In this document: positions 16,010 through 26,115 of the stretch, piece after piece
Position numbering within the stretch: position 1 is the stretch's first letter
How the letters are laid out: every line of letters starts with the position of its first letter
Assembly: GCF_037482405.1 (NCBI RefSeq)
Contig: NZ_JBBHZZ010000002.1
Span: 62,001-126,000 of the forward strand
Direction of reading: 5' to 3'
Source of the DNA: Pseudokineococcus marinus
GTDB lineage: Bacteria; Actinomycetota; Actinomycetes; Actinomycetales; Quadrisphaeraceae
DNA: 64,000 nucleotides
Made by a program: the position numbers and the translations under genes
Notes under the pieces: generated by a model
Told to the model about the DNA's origin: nothing
Databases searched by the model: none
What the model saw: only the letters and a program-made list of their open reading frames with translations

Positions 16010-17326
16010 TCAGGGCACTTCCGCCGCCTCCACCACGTCGGCGCGCTCGTCCTGCGGGCGCGTCCCGCGCAGCCGCTGGACGGCTCGCATCCCGTGGAAG
16101 ACGCCGATGGCCGCGGCCGTGCCGAGCGCGATGCCGCCGAAGGTGAGGTCGCCGACGACGAGCGTGTAGTCGGCGATGCCGATGACGAGCGCCGTCCCGG
16201 CCGTCATGAGGTTCACCGGGTCGCCGAAGTCGACGCGGTGCTGCACCCAGATCCGCGCGCCCAGCACCCCGATCAGGCCGTAGAGCACGGTGGCGGCGCC
16301 GCCGAGCACGCCCGGCGGCACGGTGGCGATGAGGGCGCCGACCTTCGGCGACAGGCTGAGGGCGAGCGCCGCGAGTCCGGCGACGAGGTACGCGGCGGTC
16401 GAGTAGACGCGCGTCGCGGCCATGACCCCGATGTTCTCGGCGTACGTCGTCGTGCCCGAGCCGCCGCCGAGGCCGGCGAGCGCCGTCGCCGCGCCGTCGG
16501 CGACGAGCGCGCGGCCGGTGAGGCGTTCGACGTCGGTGCCCGTCATGGCCGCCACCGAGGTGACGTGGCCGACGTTCTCGGCGACGAGGACGAGCACCAC
16601 CGGCAGGAACAGCCCGAGCACCGCGACGTCGAAGGCTGGCGCGGTGAAGGGCGGGAGCCCGGCCCAGCCGGCGTCCCCGACGGGGGCGAGGTCGACCTCC
16701 CCGCGGGCGAGCGCCACGACGTAGCCGACGACGACGCCGACGAGCACCCCGAGGCGCGCCAGCAGGCCGCGGAACAGCACGGTCGCCAGGAGGATCGCCC
16801 CGAGCGTGACGACGGCGGTCACCGGGCTCTGCTCGACGTTGGCGAGCGCGCTGGGGGCCAGGTTGAGGCCGATGAGCGCCACGATCGTCCCGGTGACCGG
16901 AGGCGGCATGACCGCCGAGATCCACCGCGGCCCGGCGACGTGGACGACGACCCCGACGAGCGCGAGCGCCACACCCGTGACGAGGACCCCGCCCAGGGCG
17001 ACGGCGACGCCGCCCTGCGCCGTCGCAGCCGCGAGCGGCGCGATGAAGGCGAAGCTCGACCCGAGGTAGCTCGGCAGCCGCCCGCCCGTCACGAGGAGGA
17101 AGAGCAGCGTGCCGACGGCGGAGAAGAAGAGCGTCGTCGCCGGCGGCAGGCCCGTGATGAGCGGCACGAGGAAGGTCGCGCCGAACATGGCGACGACGTG
17201 CTGGACGCCGATGACGCCGGTCCGCCACCACGCGAGCCGCTCCCCGGGGCCGACCACCTCGCCGGGGCCGACGGTGCGCCCGTCGCCGTGCAGGGTCCAG
17301 CCGAGGGTCTTCCGGGGTGCCGTCAC
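16010..17326 (-). CDS. Uracil-xanthine permease family (NCS2) transporter
   Basis: 438 residues with about 12-14 membrane helices. NCS2 features are GVQHVVAMFGATFLVPLITGL near the N-terminus, RLPSYLGSSFAFIAP (helix 3 substrate region), the QNVGHV-like VAENVGHVTSV segment and GSGTTTYAENIGVMAATRVYST (the TYGENIG-type signature of uracil transporters). It imports uracil or a related base by ion symport. The GTG 17326 start lacks a Shine-Dalgarno but has TACGCT, a possible -10, eight bases upstream, suggesting a leaderless mRNA. It interrupts the MoxR-SpoIIM-RDD cluster and is likely a separate transcription unit. Confidence 0.92.
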   Translation of the reverse strand: MTAPRKTLGWTLHGDGRTVGPGEVVGPGERLAWWRTGVIGVQHVVAMFGATFLVPLITGLPPATTLFFSAVGTLLFLLVTGGRLPSYLGSSFAFIAPLAAATAQGGVAVALGGVLVTGVALALVGVVVHVAGPRWISAVMPPPVTGTIVALIGLNLAPSALANVEQSPVTAVVTLGAILLATVLFRGLLARLGVLVGVVVGYVVALARGEVDLAPVGDAGWAGLPPFTAPAFDVAVLGLFLPVVLVLVAENVGHVTSVAAMTGTDVERLTGRALVADGAATALAGLGGGSGTTTYAENIGVMAATRVYSTAAYLVAGLAALALSLSPKVGALIATVPPGVLGGAATVLYGLIGVLGARIWVQHRVDFGDPVNLMTAGTALVIGIADYTLVVGDLTFGGIALGTAAAIGVFHGMRAVQRLRGTRPQDERADVVEAAEVP

Positions 17327-17409
17327 GGACCGCCAGCGTAGGGGCGCGGCGACGGGCTGCGGTGCCGCTGCAGCGGTCCCGGGGCGCCGGTCAGGAGCCC
17401 CTCGCCGTG

Positions 17410-18405
17410 TCAGCCGCGGACGGGCGCGACGTCGCCGACGTCGCCGGCGCGCAGGTCGCCCGTCTCCCCCAGCGCCGCCGCGCGGCGGCCGAGGACGCCC
17501 ACGTAGGCGCAGAAGGCCGCGAAGACGAGGAAGCCGACGCCGACGCGCACGGGCGTGGGCCACGGCGCCGGCGTGACGAAGCCCTCGACCACCCCGCTGA
17601 CCGCTAGGACCCCGACGAGGCCCAGGGCGATGGTGAAGAGCGCCCGCCCCTCGGCGGCCAGGGCGTCCGCGCGCGTGCGGGCCCCCGGCGCGACCCAGGC
17701 CCAGAACAGCGCGAGCCCGGCCGCCGCCGCGACGAAGACGGCCGTGAGCTCGAGGAAGCCGTGCGGGAGGATGAAGGCGAAGAAGACGTCGCCGCGGTCG
17801 TAGGCGAACAGCAGCCCGGCGGCCTGCCCCACTCCCACCGCGTTGGCGGCGACGATGTAGACGACGAAGACGCCCGTGATGCCGAAGGCGACGCACAGCG
17901 CGGCGATGCGCGCGTTGTTGGACCACACCTGGCCGGCGAAGGACGCCGCCGTGTTCTGCGAGTAGTAGTCGACGAAGTCGCGCTCGACGTACTGCCGCAG
18001 GTCCTGCTCGCCGCCCATGGAGGCCAGCACGGCCGGGTCGGTCGCCGTCCAGACCGCCACCGCGGTGGCCATGACGAGGAAGGCGGCCGCGACGCCGACG
18101 ACGACCCAGCGGATGCGGTAGACGGCCACGGGGAACGAGACGAGGAGGAAGCGGGCGACCTCGCGCCACGCCGGCTCGCGCACCCCGCCGATGCGGCTGC
18201 GGGCGCGCGCCACGAGGCGGGAGAGCCGCGAGACGAGCACCGGGTCGGGGCTCGAGGCCTGCAGGACCGACAGGTGCGTGGCGGTGCGCTGGTAGAGCCG
18301 CAGCAGCTCGTCGGCGTCCTCGCCGCGCAGCCGCCCCTGGCGCAGCAGCCGCTCGAGGCGCTGCCAGGTCGGCTCGTGCACCTGCACGAACGCGTCGACG
18401 TCCAC
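17410..18405 (-). CDS. Stage II sporulation protein M-like membrane protein
   Basis: 331 residues. A cytoplasmic N-terminal helical region has VDVDAFVQVHEPTWQRLERLLRQG and DADELLRLYQRTATHLSVLQA. About six membrane helices of the SpoIIM/DUF95 family follow, including the NNARIAALCVAFGITGVFVVY and ILPHGFLELTAVFVA motifs. Outside endospore formers this family travels with RDD and MoxR/DUF58 genes and has no assigned role, so sporulation should not be inferred. GTG 18405 has GGAGGGAG four bases upstream. It is divergent from the RDD gene across about 120 bp. Confidence 0.88.
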   Translation of the reverse strand: MDVDAFVQVHEPTWQRLERLLRQGRLRGEDADELLRLYQRTATHLSVLQASSPDPVLVSRLSRLVARARSRIGGVREPAWREVARFLLVSFPVAVYRIRWVVVGVAAAFLVMATAVAVWTATDPAVLASMGGEQDLRQYVERDFVDYYSQNTAASFAGQVWSNNARIAALCVAFGITGVFVVYIVAANAVGVGQAAGLLFAYDRGDVFFAFILPHGFLELTAVFVAAAAGLALFWAWVAPGARTRADALAAEGRALFTIALGLVGVLAVSGVVEGFVTPAPWPTPVRVGVGFLVFAAFCAYVGVLGRRAAALGETGDLRAGDVGDVAPVRG

Positions 18406-18524
18406 CGGGCTCCCTCCGACCGCGGCGCCCCCGCGGCCCGCCGGCGCCACGCTACCGAGGCCGCCGCCGGCCCCGGCGCCCGGACGGGCGCACGCCGCCG
18501 GGTCGGCCCTGCCAGCATGGGGGC

Positions 18525-19403
18525 GTGACGACGACCGGGGACGCCGCACGGGTCCGAGGGGAGGCCGGTGCGAGCTGGGAGGACGAGGCCCTGGCCCACG
18601 CGCTCGGGACGGGCGTCGTCACCGGCGACGCCGTGGTGCTCGAGCTGCCGCGCGCCTCGGCGGTCCTGCGGATCGCCTCGGGCCTGCTCGACGCCCTCGT
18701 GGTCCTCGTCGTCGGTCTCGTCGTGCTCGTCGTCGCCCTCCCCCGGCTGGGCGGGGCGAACACCTCGTCGGTGGCGACGGTCGTCTCGGTGCTGCTGGTG
18801 CTCCTCGTCGTCGGCATCCCCACGGCCGTCGAGACGCTGACGCGCGGGCGCTCCCTCGGGCGCCTCGTCATGGGCACCCGGGTCGTGCGCGACGACGGCG
18901 GCCCGGTGCGCTTCCGCCACGCGGTCGTCCGGGCGCTCACCGGCGTCGGCGAGCTGTGGCTGCTGACGGGCGCGCCCGCGCTCATCACGGCGCTGGCGAA
19001 CCGGCGCGGCAAGCGCATCGGCGACCTGCTGGCGGGGACCGTCGTCGTCCGCGAGCGCGCCGCCCGCCAGGAGGTCCGCGAGGTGCTCATGCCGCCCGAG
19101 CTGGCGCGCTGGGCGTCCACCGCCGACGTCGGCGCGCTGCCCGCCGGGCTGGCCCTCGCCTGCCGGCAGCTGCTCGCGCGCTCGCACCGCCTCAACCCGA
19201 CCTCGCGGGAGCAGCTCGGCGCGCAGCTGCGGGCCGACGTCGTCGCACGGGTCTTCCCGCCCCCGCCGCCGTCGGCGTCCCCCGAGCGCGTGCTCGCCGC
19301 GGTGCTGGCCGAGCGCCGCCGCCGCGACCTCGAGCGGCTGCGGGCCCAGGAGGAGCGCCGCCGCCAGGACGCGGACGAGCTGCAGCGCCTGCCCTTCTCC
19401 TGA
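18525..19403 (+). CDS. RDD-family membrane protein
   Basis: 292 residues. The RDD domain occupies about 45-180: a first helix after LPRASAVLRIASGLLDALVV, a second helix, and the basic GRSLGRLVMGTRVVRDDGGPVRFRHAVVRAL and GKRIGDLLAGTVVVRER stretches. A 110-residue cytoplasmic, Arg-rich helical tail follows. RDD proteins are proposed ion-antiport or accessory membrane proteins. It pairs with SpoIIM at the right end of the MoxR cluster. The start is GTG 18525, preceded by a GGGGG stretch. It converges with ahcY. Confidence 0.85.
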   Translation: MTTTGDAARVRGEAGASWEDEALAHALGTGVVTGDAVVLELPRASAVLRIASGLLDALVVLVVGLVVLVVALPRLGGANTSSVATVVSVLLVLLVVGIPTAVETLTRGRSLGRLVMGTRVVRDDGGPVRFRHAVVRALTGVGELWLLTGAPALITALANRRGKRIGDLLAGTVVVRERAARQEVREVLMPPELARWASTADVGALPAGLALACRQLLARSHRLNPTSREQLGAQLRADVVARVFPPPPPSASPERVLAAVLAERRRRDLERLRAQEERRRQDADELQRLPFS

Positions 19404-19430
19404 CGTCCATGGGTCCGCGCTCTGGACACG

Positions 19431-19532
19431 GCACTTCGTCGTCACGTCGCCGTCCCAGCGTCCGTCCCACGGCGAAGTGACGACGAAGTGCGCCTCAGAA
19501 GGCGCTGACGGGGCGATGTGACGACGACGTGC
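19431..19532. repeat. Inverted repeat GCACTTCGTCGTCAC with a degenerate third copy
   Basis: The arms GCACTTCGTCGTCAC (19431-19445) and GTGACGACGAAGTGC (19477-19491) are perfect complements. With one mismatch they extend to 21-nt arms around a 19-nt loop. A third, altered copy (GGCGATGTGACGACGACGTGC) lies near 19510-19532. The element fills the gap between the convergent RDD and ahcY genes. It could be a bidirectional terminator or a member of a dispersed intergenic repeat family. Confidence 0.65.
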
Positions 19533-19578
19533 GGGGTCGGGGACGCCACAGGACCGGGACGCCGCGGGTCCCGGACGG

Positions 19579-19616
19579 CGACGGGCGGCCGCCCCCGCAG
19601 GGACGACCGCCCGTCG
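19579..19616 (-). terminator. Strong hairpin after ahcY
   Basis: A 10-bp perfect stem, CGACGGGCGG/CCGCCCGTCG, with an 18-nt loop lies 31 bp past the ahcY stop. It is the best terminator candidate for the minus-strand ahcY transcript. Confidence 0.6.
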
Positions 19617-19646
19617 GGCGCTCAACTCGTGTGCACGAGCCGGGGC

Positions 19647-21188
<1,542 letters not shown>

Positions 21189-21363
21189 GGGAGTCCTCCG
21201 GGAGGGGCGGTCAGGTCACCGGCGCAGCCCCTCTGGGCCTGCGGTCTCCACCGACGCCGGGCTCTCGAGCGTACTCCGCGCGCCCGCCCGAGCCCGGTCG
21301 AGCCCCGAACCGCCCCCCGGCCGGTGGGGGCGGAGCCCCATCGGTGCTCGGGGCGGAGCCGGG

Positions 21364-21783
21364 TCAGAGGACGCGGGTCAGCACGGTGAGGGCGCCCGCC
21401 CAGCACGCCGCGCCGACGACCAGGGCGCCGCCCCAGCCCGCCATCGCCTGCAGGGCGGTGCCGCGGGTGCCCGTGGCGACGGGCCCGACCGACCGGACGT
21501 CGTCCGCCGACGGCCGCACGTCGTCGCACAGGTCGACCACCCAGGCCGTCGGCGCGGGCGCCCCGGCCGTGGCCGGGCGCTCGAAGACGTGCTCCAGGAC
21601 GCCGTGACCCGGGGCGACGGCGCCCACAGGGACGGGGTCCGCGGCGACGGGGTCCACGGCGACGGGGTCCACGGCGACATGCTGCCGCGGCACCGGCCGC
21701 TCCGCCGCCAGGGTGCTCCCGGCGGGCGCGTCCCCCACCGCTGCCGTCGTCGCCGCCTCGTGGGTGCTCTCGCTCGTCGCCAT
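21364..21783 (-). CDS. Hypothetical tail-anchored protein
   Basis: 139 residues from ATG 21783. The first half is Ala/Thr/Glu-rich and includes a tandem VAVDP-type pentapeptide encoded by about three 15-bp repeats (GGCGACGGGGTCCAC, about 21637-21680). The middle has WVVDLCDDVRPSADDVRSVGP, and the end is one hydrophobic helix (WGGALVVGAACWAGALTVL) with almost nothing after it, so it may be anchored by its C-terminus. No family is recognised. It lies between ahcY and the SIS-domain gene, on the same strand as both. Coding status rests on the conserved-looking middle and the terminal helix. Confidence 0.5.
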   Translation of the reverse strand: MATSESTHEAATTAAVGDAPAGSTLAAERPVPRQHVAVDPVAVDPVAADPVPVGAVAPGHGVLEHVFERPATAGAPAPTAWVVDLCDDVRPSADDVRSVGPVATGTRGTALQAMAGWGGALVVGAACWAGALTVLTRVL

Positions 21784-21889
21784 GGTCGAGGCCTCGGCAG
21801 CCCCTGCCCGTCCCTGGAGGGGTCGGGACGGACGAGCCGCCGCGCTCACCCGGACAGCGCAGGACCCCTGCTCCGGCCGGGTGAGCGGC

Positions 21890-23041
21890 TCAGCCCAGGA
21901 CGTCCCGCAGCTCGGCGACGTGCGGGGAGGTCGCCGGGTCCAGGCCCGTGGCGAGGGCCAGGTAGGCCGCGGCGAAGTCGGTGCGCGCGACGAGCTGGGC
22001 GAAGCGGGCGAGCGGCCCCCCGGCGTCGGCGACGACCTCGCTCGTGCGCACCCCTGAGCGCTCGGCGAGGCGCAGCACGGCCGCGGACGCCCCGGCCGTC
22101 CCCTCCCGCAGCAGCACCAGGCGCAGGCGGCTGCGCGAGGGCCCGTCGAGGAAGGGGTCGTCGAAGAGGTCGTCCTCCGCGGCCGCCGCGAAGGGGCCGC
22201 CGAAGGTGGCCACCACGTCGCCCGCGTCGTCGGGCAGGCGCCCGTGGACGGCGGGCACCCGCGCGGTGCGGGCGAGCACCGAGGCGGCCCGCCGCGCCGC
22301 GACGCCCGCGAGGTCGCCGTCGCCGAGCAGGACGGGCACGTCGGCGGCCAGGTCGAGGGCGAGGGCTTTGGCGGGGTTGACGAAGGTCTCCGAGCCCGGT
22401 CGGCAGGCCTCCGCCTCGGCGTCGAGGGCCGAGGCGACCTCCGCGAGGGCCTCCGCCGCGGAGGCGTCCCCGAGCGGCGCCAGCACGCCGAGGGAGGACG
22501 TGACGCAGAGGGCCGGCGTCAGCAGGGACCACAGCGCCGTGCGCGAGGTGGGCGCCGAGGTGGCCTCCCGGCCCGGCTCGGGCAGCGGCACGTGCACGCC
22601 GCGGCCCATCGCGCAGGCGGCCTCGAGCGGGGAACCGGCGGCGCCGACCGTCAGCAGGCGCGCGCCGCGGCGGCCCGCCTCGGCGGCGAGGGCGACGGTC
22701 GCCTCCGCGCGCCCGGACAGGGAGACGGCGACGACGAGGTCGAGCGCGCCGACCCAGGCGGGCAGCGCGGCCCCCGTGCGGGCGACGACGGGCACGGCGG
22801 CCCGCTGGCCGGCGAGAGCCTCGAGCGCGCCGGCGACGACGGTCGCACCGCCGCGCGCCGCGACGACGACCGCGCGCGGTCGGTCCTCACGGCCCCACCG
22901 GGCGGCGGGCGACTCCTCGACGAGCTCGAGCGCGCGGCGCACCTGGGCGCCGGCGCCGGCGAGGGCCCGGAGCACCGAGGAGGGGTCGGCCGCCGCGAGC
23001 CGGTCGGCGTCGTCGAGCAGCGCCTCGTCGAGGTCAGCCAC
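21890..23041 (-). CDS. SIS-domain protein, bifunctional phosphoglucose/phosphomannose isomerase-like
   Basis: 383 residues. An SIS-type N-terminal half (RPRAVVVAARGGATVVAGALEAL, DLVVAVSLSGRAEATVALAAEAGRRGARLLTVG) is followed by the C-terminal domain of bifunctional glucose/mannose-6-phosphate isomerases (FVNPAKALALDLAADVPVLLGDGDLAGVAARRAASVLARTARVPAVHG). The actinobacterial group matching M. tuberculosis Rv3256c lies between manB and manA and has degenerate catalytic residues; enzymatic activity is uncertain. The start GTG 23041 overlaps the Trm112-like stop by 8 nt (GTGGCTGA), so it is translated with the manB operon. Confidence 0.82.
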   Translation of the reverse strand: MADLDEALLDDADRLAAADPSSVLRALAGAGAQVRRALELVEESPAARWGREDRPRAVVVAARGGATVVAGALEALAGQRAAVPVVARTGAALPAWVGALDLVVAVSLSGRAEATVALAAEAGRRGARLLTVGAAGSPLEAACAMGRGVHVPLPEPGREATSAPTSRTALWSLLTPALCVTSSLGVLAPLGDASAAEALAEVASALDAEAEACRPGSETFVNPAKALALDLAADVPVLLGDGDLAGVAARRAASVLARTARVPAVHGRLPDDAGDVVATFGGPFAAAAEDDLFDDPFLDGPSRSRLRLVLLREGTAGASAAVLRLAERSGVRTSEVVADAGGPLARFAQLVARTDFAAAYLALATGLDPATSPHVAELRDVLG

Positions 23042-23333
23042 CTGCGGGCTCCCCCCGCACCGAGGACGACGAGCCCTCGGGCGACGGCCCGGACGACGTC
23101 TGGGGGACGCCTTCGTCGACGAGCAGCACGGGCACGCCGTCGACGACGGGGTAGAGCAGCGGCGGCTCGGCGCTCGTGCTGAGGAGGCCGACGAGCCGGC
23201 CGTCGGCGTCGCGGCGGTCCTCCAGCGGACCCCCGGTCGCCGGGCACCGCAGCACCTCCCGCAGCCAGGCGGGCGGCTCCGGCGGCGCGCCGCGGCGGGC
23301 CGCACCGCCGCGCGAAGCCTCCGGGCGGCTCAC
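23034..23333 (-). CDS. Trm112-family small protein
   Basis: 99 residues. The core is WLREVLRCPATGGPLEDRRDADGRLVGLLS and LLYPVVDGVPVLLVDEGVP, typical of Trm112p-like proteins. The usual zinc ribbon is reduced: only one Cys (RCPATGG) is visible where zinc-binding homologues have four. Bacterial members of this type are structural partners or activators of methyltransferases or sugar enzymes. GTG 23333 overlaps the manB stop as GTGA, and its stop overlaps the SIS gene start, so it is coupled on both sides. Confidence 0.8.
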   Translation of the reverse strand: MSRPEASRGGAARRGAPPEPPAWLREVLRCPATGGPLEDRRDADGRLVGLLSTSAEPPLLYPVVDGVPVLLVDEGVPQTSSGPSPEGSSSSVRGEPAGG

Positions 23334-24847
23334 GCGTCCGCCCGCACGAGCGCGAGGACCTCGTCGCGCACGGCCGCCATGGTGGCCGCGTCGACACCCT
23401 CGACGTTGAGGCGCAGCAGCGGCTCGGTGTTGCTGGCGCGCAGGTTGAACCACCACGCCCGGCCACCGGGCCCCCGCGCCGGGGCCCCCTGCTCCTCGTC
23501 GCCGGAGCCGACCGGCGCCGTCACGGTCATCCCGTCGAGGTCGTCGAAGCCGGCGCCCCGGGCGGCGTAGGCCTGGCGGACGCGCTCGACCGCCGCCGGC
23601 ACGTCGTCGACGACGCTGTTGACCTCGCCGCTGGCGGCGTACGGGGCGTAGTCGGCGACGAGGGCCGACAGGGGCCGCTCGTCCTCCCCGCACGCGGCGA
23701 GGACGTGCATCGCGGCGAGCATCCCGGTGTCGGCGCCCCAGAAGGCGCGGAAGTAGTAGTGCGCCGAGTGCTCGCCCCCGAAGACGGCGCCCGTGCGCGC
23801 CATCTCCTCCTTGATGTAGGAGTGCCCGACGCGCGTGCGCACGGGCGTGGCCCCCGCGTCCGCGACGAGCTCGGGCACGACGCGCGAGGTGATGAGGTTG
23901 TGGATGACGACGACCTCGGCGTCCGGGTCCGCCTCCCGCTCCCGGGCGATCTCGCGCAGCGCGACGAGGGCCGTGACGGCGCTGGGGCTCACCGCGTCGC
24001 CGCGCTCGTCGACGACGAAGCAGCGGTCGGCGTCGCCGTCGAAGGCGAGGCCGAGGTCGGCCCCCTGCTCGACGACGGCGCGCTGCAGGTCGACGAGGTT
24101 GGCGGGCTCGAGGGGGTTCGCCTCGTGGTTCGGGAAGGTGCCGTCGAGCTCGAAGTAGAGCGGCCGCACGTCGAGCGGCAGCGCCGGCAGGCCGGCGGCC
24201 TCGCCGAGCACCGCCGGCACCGTGAGGCCCGCCATCCCGTTGCCGGCGTCGACGACGACGGTCAGCGGCCGCGCCCCGGACAGGTCGACGAGCGAGCGCA
24301 GGTGCTCGCCGTAGCCCCGCATGACGTCCTGCTCCGTGCGGCTCCCCCGCTCGTCGACGACCTCGGGGCCGCCCGCGTCCAGGGACGCAGCGGCGTGGTC
24401 GCGCACCGCGGCCAGCCCCGTGTCGAGGCTGACGGGGCGCGCGCCGGCGCGGCAGAGCTTGACGCCGTTGTACTGGGCGGGGTTGTGGCTCGCCGTGAAC
24501 ATCGCGCCCGGCGCGTCGAGGGCGCCGCTCGCGTAGTAGAGGCCGTCGGTCGAGCAGAGCCCGACGAGGACGACGTCGACGCCCCGGTCCTGCGCACCCG
24601 CGGCGAAGGCGTCGACGAGGCCGGGCGAGCTCGGGCGCATGTCGTGGCCCACGACGAGCCGGCGGCCGCGGGGCGCGGCCCGGTCGGCGCCGCCCGCGGG
24701 GTGCGCCGCCTCGAGCACGAGGACGTCGGCCACCGCGGCGCCCAGCGCGCGGGCCGTCCGCTCGTCCCACTGCTCGGGGACGACGCCGCGGACGTCGTAC
24801 GCCTTGACGATGTGCGAGAGGTCGGTCGGCGGCGGGGGCGTGGTCAC
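23330..24847 (-). CDS. manB: Phosphomannomutase/phosphoglucomutase
   Basis: 505 residues of the alpha-D-phosphohexomutase family. It interconverts mannose-6-phosphate and mannose-1-phosphate (or the glucose forms) for GDP-mannose synthesis. The phosphoserine loop is FTASHNPAQYNGVK with Ser120. The Mg loop is LGLAFDGDADRCF, the sugar loop GGEHSAHYYF and the phosphate-binding loop RASNTEPLLRLN. GTG 24847 is preceded at eight bases by TAGCCT, a -10-like hexamer, and has no Shine-Dalgarno, suggesting a leaderless transcript. It heads the manB-Trm112-SIS operon; manA is 14 kb away in the same conserved region. Confidence 0.95.
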   Translation of the reverse strand: MTTPPPPTDLSHIVKAYDVRGVVPEQWDERTARALGAAVADVLVLEAAHPAGGADRAAPRGRRLVVGHDMRPSSPGLVDAFAAGAQDRGVDVVLVGLCSTDGLYYASGALDAPGAMFTASHNPAQYNGVKLCRAGARPVSLDTGLAAVRDHAAASLDAGGPEVVDERGSRTEQDVMRGYGEHLRSLVDLSGARPLTVVVDAGNGMAGLTVPAVLGEAAGLPALPLDVRPLYFELDGTFPNHEANPLEPANLVDLQRAVVEQGADLGLAFDGDADRCFVVDERGDAVSPSAVTALVALREIAREREADPDAEVVVIHNLITSRVVPELVADAGATPVRTRVGHSYIKEEMARTGAVFGGEHSAHYYFRAFWGADTGMLAAMHVLAACGEDERPLSALVADYAPYAASGEVNSVVDDVPAAVERVRQAYAARGAGFDDLDGMTVTAPVGSGDEEQGAPARGPGGRAWWFNLRASNTEPLLRLNVEGVDAATMAAVRDEVLALVRADA

Positions 24848-24958
24848 GTCGGCGGAGGCTACCCGTCGGCGCCGGGCGGGGGGCCGTGCCAGGAGGCGGC
24901 CACCACCCTCACGGGCCAGCCGCTCCACCCGTCGGCGCCGGCGCTGGCGACCCGTCGT

Positions 24959-25013
24959 GCCAGGGGCGGCGGGCCAGGGGCGGCGGGTCGGGGGCGGCGG
25001 TCAGGGGCGGCGG
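24959..25013. repeat. 14-bp G-rich tandem repeat
   Basis: Four head-to-tail copies of about GCCAGGGGCGGCGG (24959, 24973, 24987, 25001) separate manB from the zinc-ribbon gene. The last copy contains the TGA of that gene. The G-runs could form a G-quadruplex on the plus strand. Confidence 0.6.
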
Positions 25014-25270
25014 GTGCGGTCCACGACGTCGTCGATGGACAGGACGGCGCCGTCGGCCTCCCAGCCGCGGTGCTCGCAGCGGGTGCAGGAGGTGAAGACG
25101 GCCGGCGTGCCGTCGGTGAGGGTCATGGCCAGGCGCGTGACCCGCCCCGCCCCGCAGCTGCTGCACGACGCCGTGACGGCGTCGGCCTGGGTGAGGGAGC
25201 CCAGCGGCGGCGGGGGCTCGGCGCGGCGGCGCTGGCGGGGGGCGGACGAGGCGGCGCGGCTGCTGGGCAC
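25001..25270 (-). CDS. Small zinc-ribbon protein
   Basis: 89 residues. A basic, Pro-rich tail precedes a four-cysteine ribbon: CSSCGAGRVTRLAM and later FTSCTRCEHRGW (two CxxC pairs about 30 residues apart), then ADGAVLSIDDVVDRTRR. Similar small ribbon proteins are common in actinobacteria, but I know of no function; RNA- or protein-binding is likely. GTG 25270 has AGGAG five bases upstream. The striking point is its promoter region: a TCAAG-N16-CCGATGG motif ends about 53 bp upstream, the same architecture as the LGFP genes, implying control by a FliA/WhiG-type sigma factor. Confidence 0.78.
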   Translation of the reverse strand: MPSSRAASSAPRQRRRAEPPPPLGSLTQADAVTASCSSCGAGRVTRLAMTLTDGTPAVFTSCTRCEHRGWEADGAVLSIDDVVDRTRRP

Positions 25271-25323
25271 GACTGCTCCTGGAGGACGATCGGGCCGCCG
25301 GCGGCGGCGTGACCCCCCTGCCA

Positions 25324-25348
25324 TCGGCCGACCGGGTGAGGACCTTGA
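25324..25348 (-). promoter_or_regulatory. Sigma-28-like promoter of the zinc-ribbon gene
   Basis: On the minus strand CTCAAG (TCAAG at 25348-25344) is followed after exactly 16 nt by CCGATGG (CCGA at 25327-25324). The predicted transcript would start about 43 nt before GTG 25270, leaving room for its AGGAG ribosome site. This is the closest of the four copies to the textbook FliA/WhiG form GCCGAT. Confidence 0.6.
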
Positions 25349-25468
25349 GCCCTTCGGGCAGATCCGTCCGGAACGGCTCAGGTGCGGCCGACGCCGGACG
25401 GGCGCGGCGTCGCGACGACCCCGCCCCAGCCCGTCGTCCGGCCCGTCCTCCGGTCCCGTCGTCCGGGA

Positions 25469-25900
25469 TCAGCCCCGGGGGCCTCCGGCGTCGCGGAGCA
25501 CCCGCAGGTGGCCGCGGCGCGCGGTCTCCTGGGCGGGCGGCTCGACCGGGCCCCGCTGAGCCGCGCTCGAGGGGCCCTGCGCGTCGGAGGCGCGCGGGCG
25601 GGCGGCGTCGCGGACGGCGTCGGCGAGCGCGAGGAGGTCGTCGTCGCTGCGGCGCTCGTGCGAGACGTCGGGCGCCAGGCGCACGACCTCCCAGCCGCGC
25701 GGCGCGGTCAGCCGCTCGGCGTGCGGGGCGCACAGGTCGTAGGTGTGCGGCTCGGGGCTGGCCGACAGCGAGCCGAGGACGGCCGTCGAGTCGGCGTACA
25801 CGTAGGTGAGCGTCGCGACGGCGGGGCGCGGGCAGGCGCTGCGGCAGCACCGCCGGGCGCCGGGCGGGGGGCCGGGGCGCGCGCCGGCCGAGGAGCTCAC
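25469..25900 (-). CDS. DUF3499 family protein
   Basis: 143 residues. The DUF3499 core is unmistakable: CCRSACPRPAVATLTYVYAD, STAVLGSL, PHTYDLCAPHAERLTAPRGW and EVVRL. The three or four Cys and the His suggest a metal-binding ribbon. The family is confined to actinobacteria (Rv3258c in M. tuberculosis) and has no known function. A Pro/Ala/Gln-rich C-terminal tail is lineage-specific. The start GTG 25900 lacks a Shine-Dalgarno. A TAGCGT hexamer about 60 bp upstream is a possible -10. It is divergent from the metallopeptidase-family gene, as in mycobacteria. Confidence 0.88.
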   Translation of the reverse strand: MSSSAGARPGPPPGARRCCRSACPRPAVATLTYVYADSTAVLGSLSASPEPHTYDLCAPHAERLTAPRGWEVVRLAPDVSHERRSDDDLLALADAVRDAARPRASDAQGPSSAAQRGPVEPPAQETARRGHLRVLRDAGGPRG

Positions 25901-26115
25901 GGCCGGGCCCCGCGCGCGGGGCCGCCGCCGGCGTGCGGGGAGGACGTCACGGTCGGCGACGCTACCTCCCCGCGCCGGGCGCCCCGCGCCCCCACGCCGC
26001 CCGCCCCCGCCGGCCACCCCCACCGCTCCTCCCGCCGCCGCCGGGGCGCGGGGGCAGGTCCCCGAGGGCGGCGGCGACGGGCGGCGAGACCCTGCGCTCG
26101 CCGTAGCCTGGGGGC

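Noticed and set aside
17410..18405. Evidence for endosporulation from the SpoIIM-like gene
   Set aside because: SpoIIM/DUF95 proteins are common in non-sporulating actinobacteria beside RDD and MoxR genes, and no other sporulation gene is here.
21189..21363. Possible SAH riboswitch upstream of ahcY
   Set aside because: The leader is GC-rich, but I could not find the conserved SAH-riboswitch core or its pairing pattern. Only a normal Shine-Dalgarno is visible.
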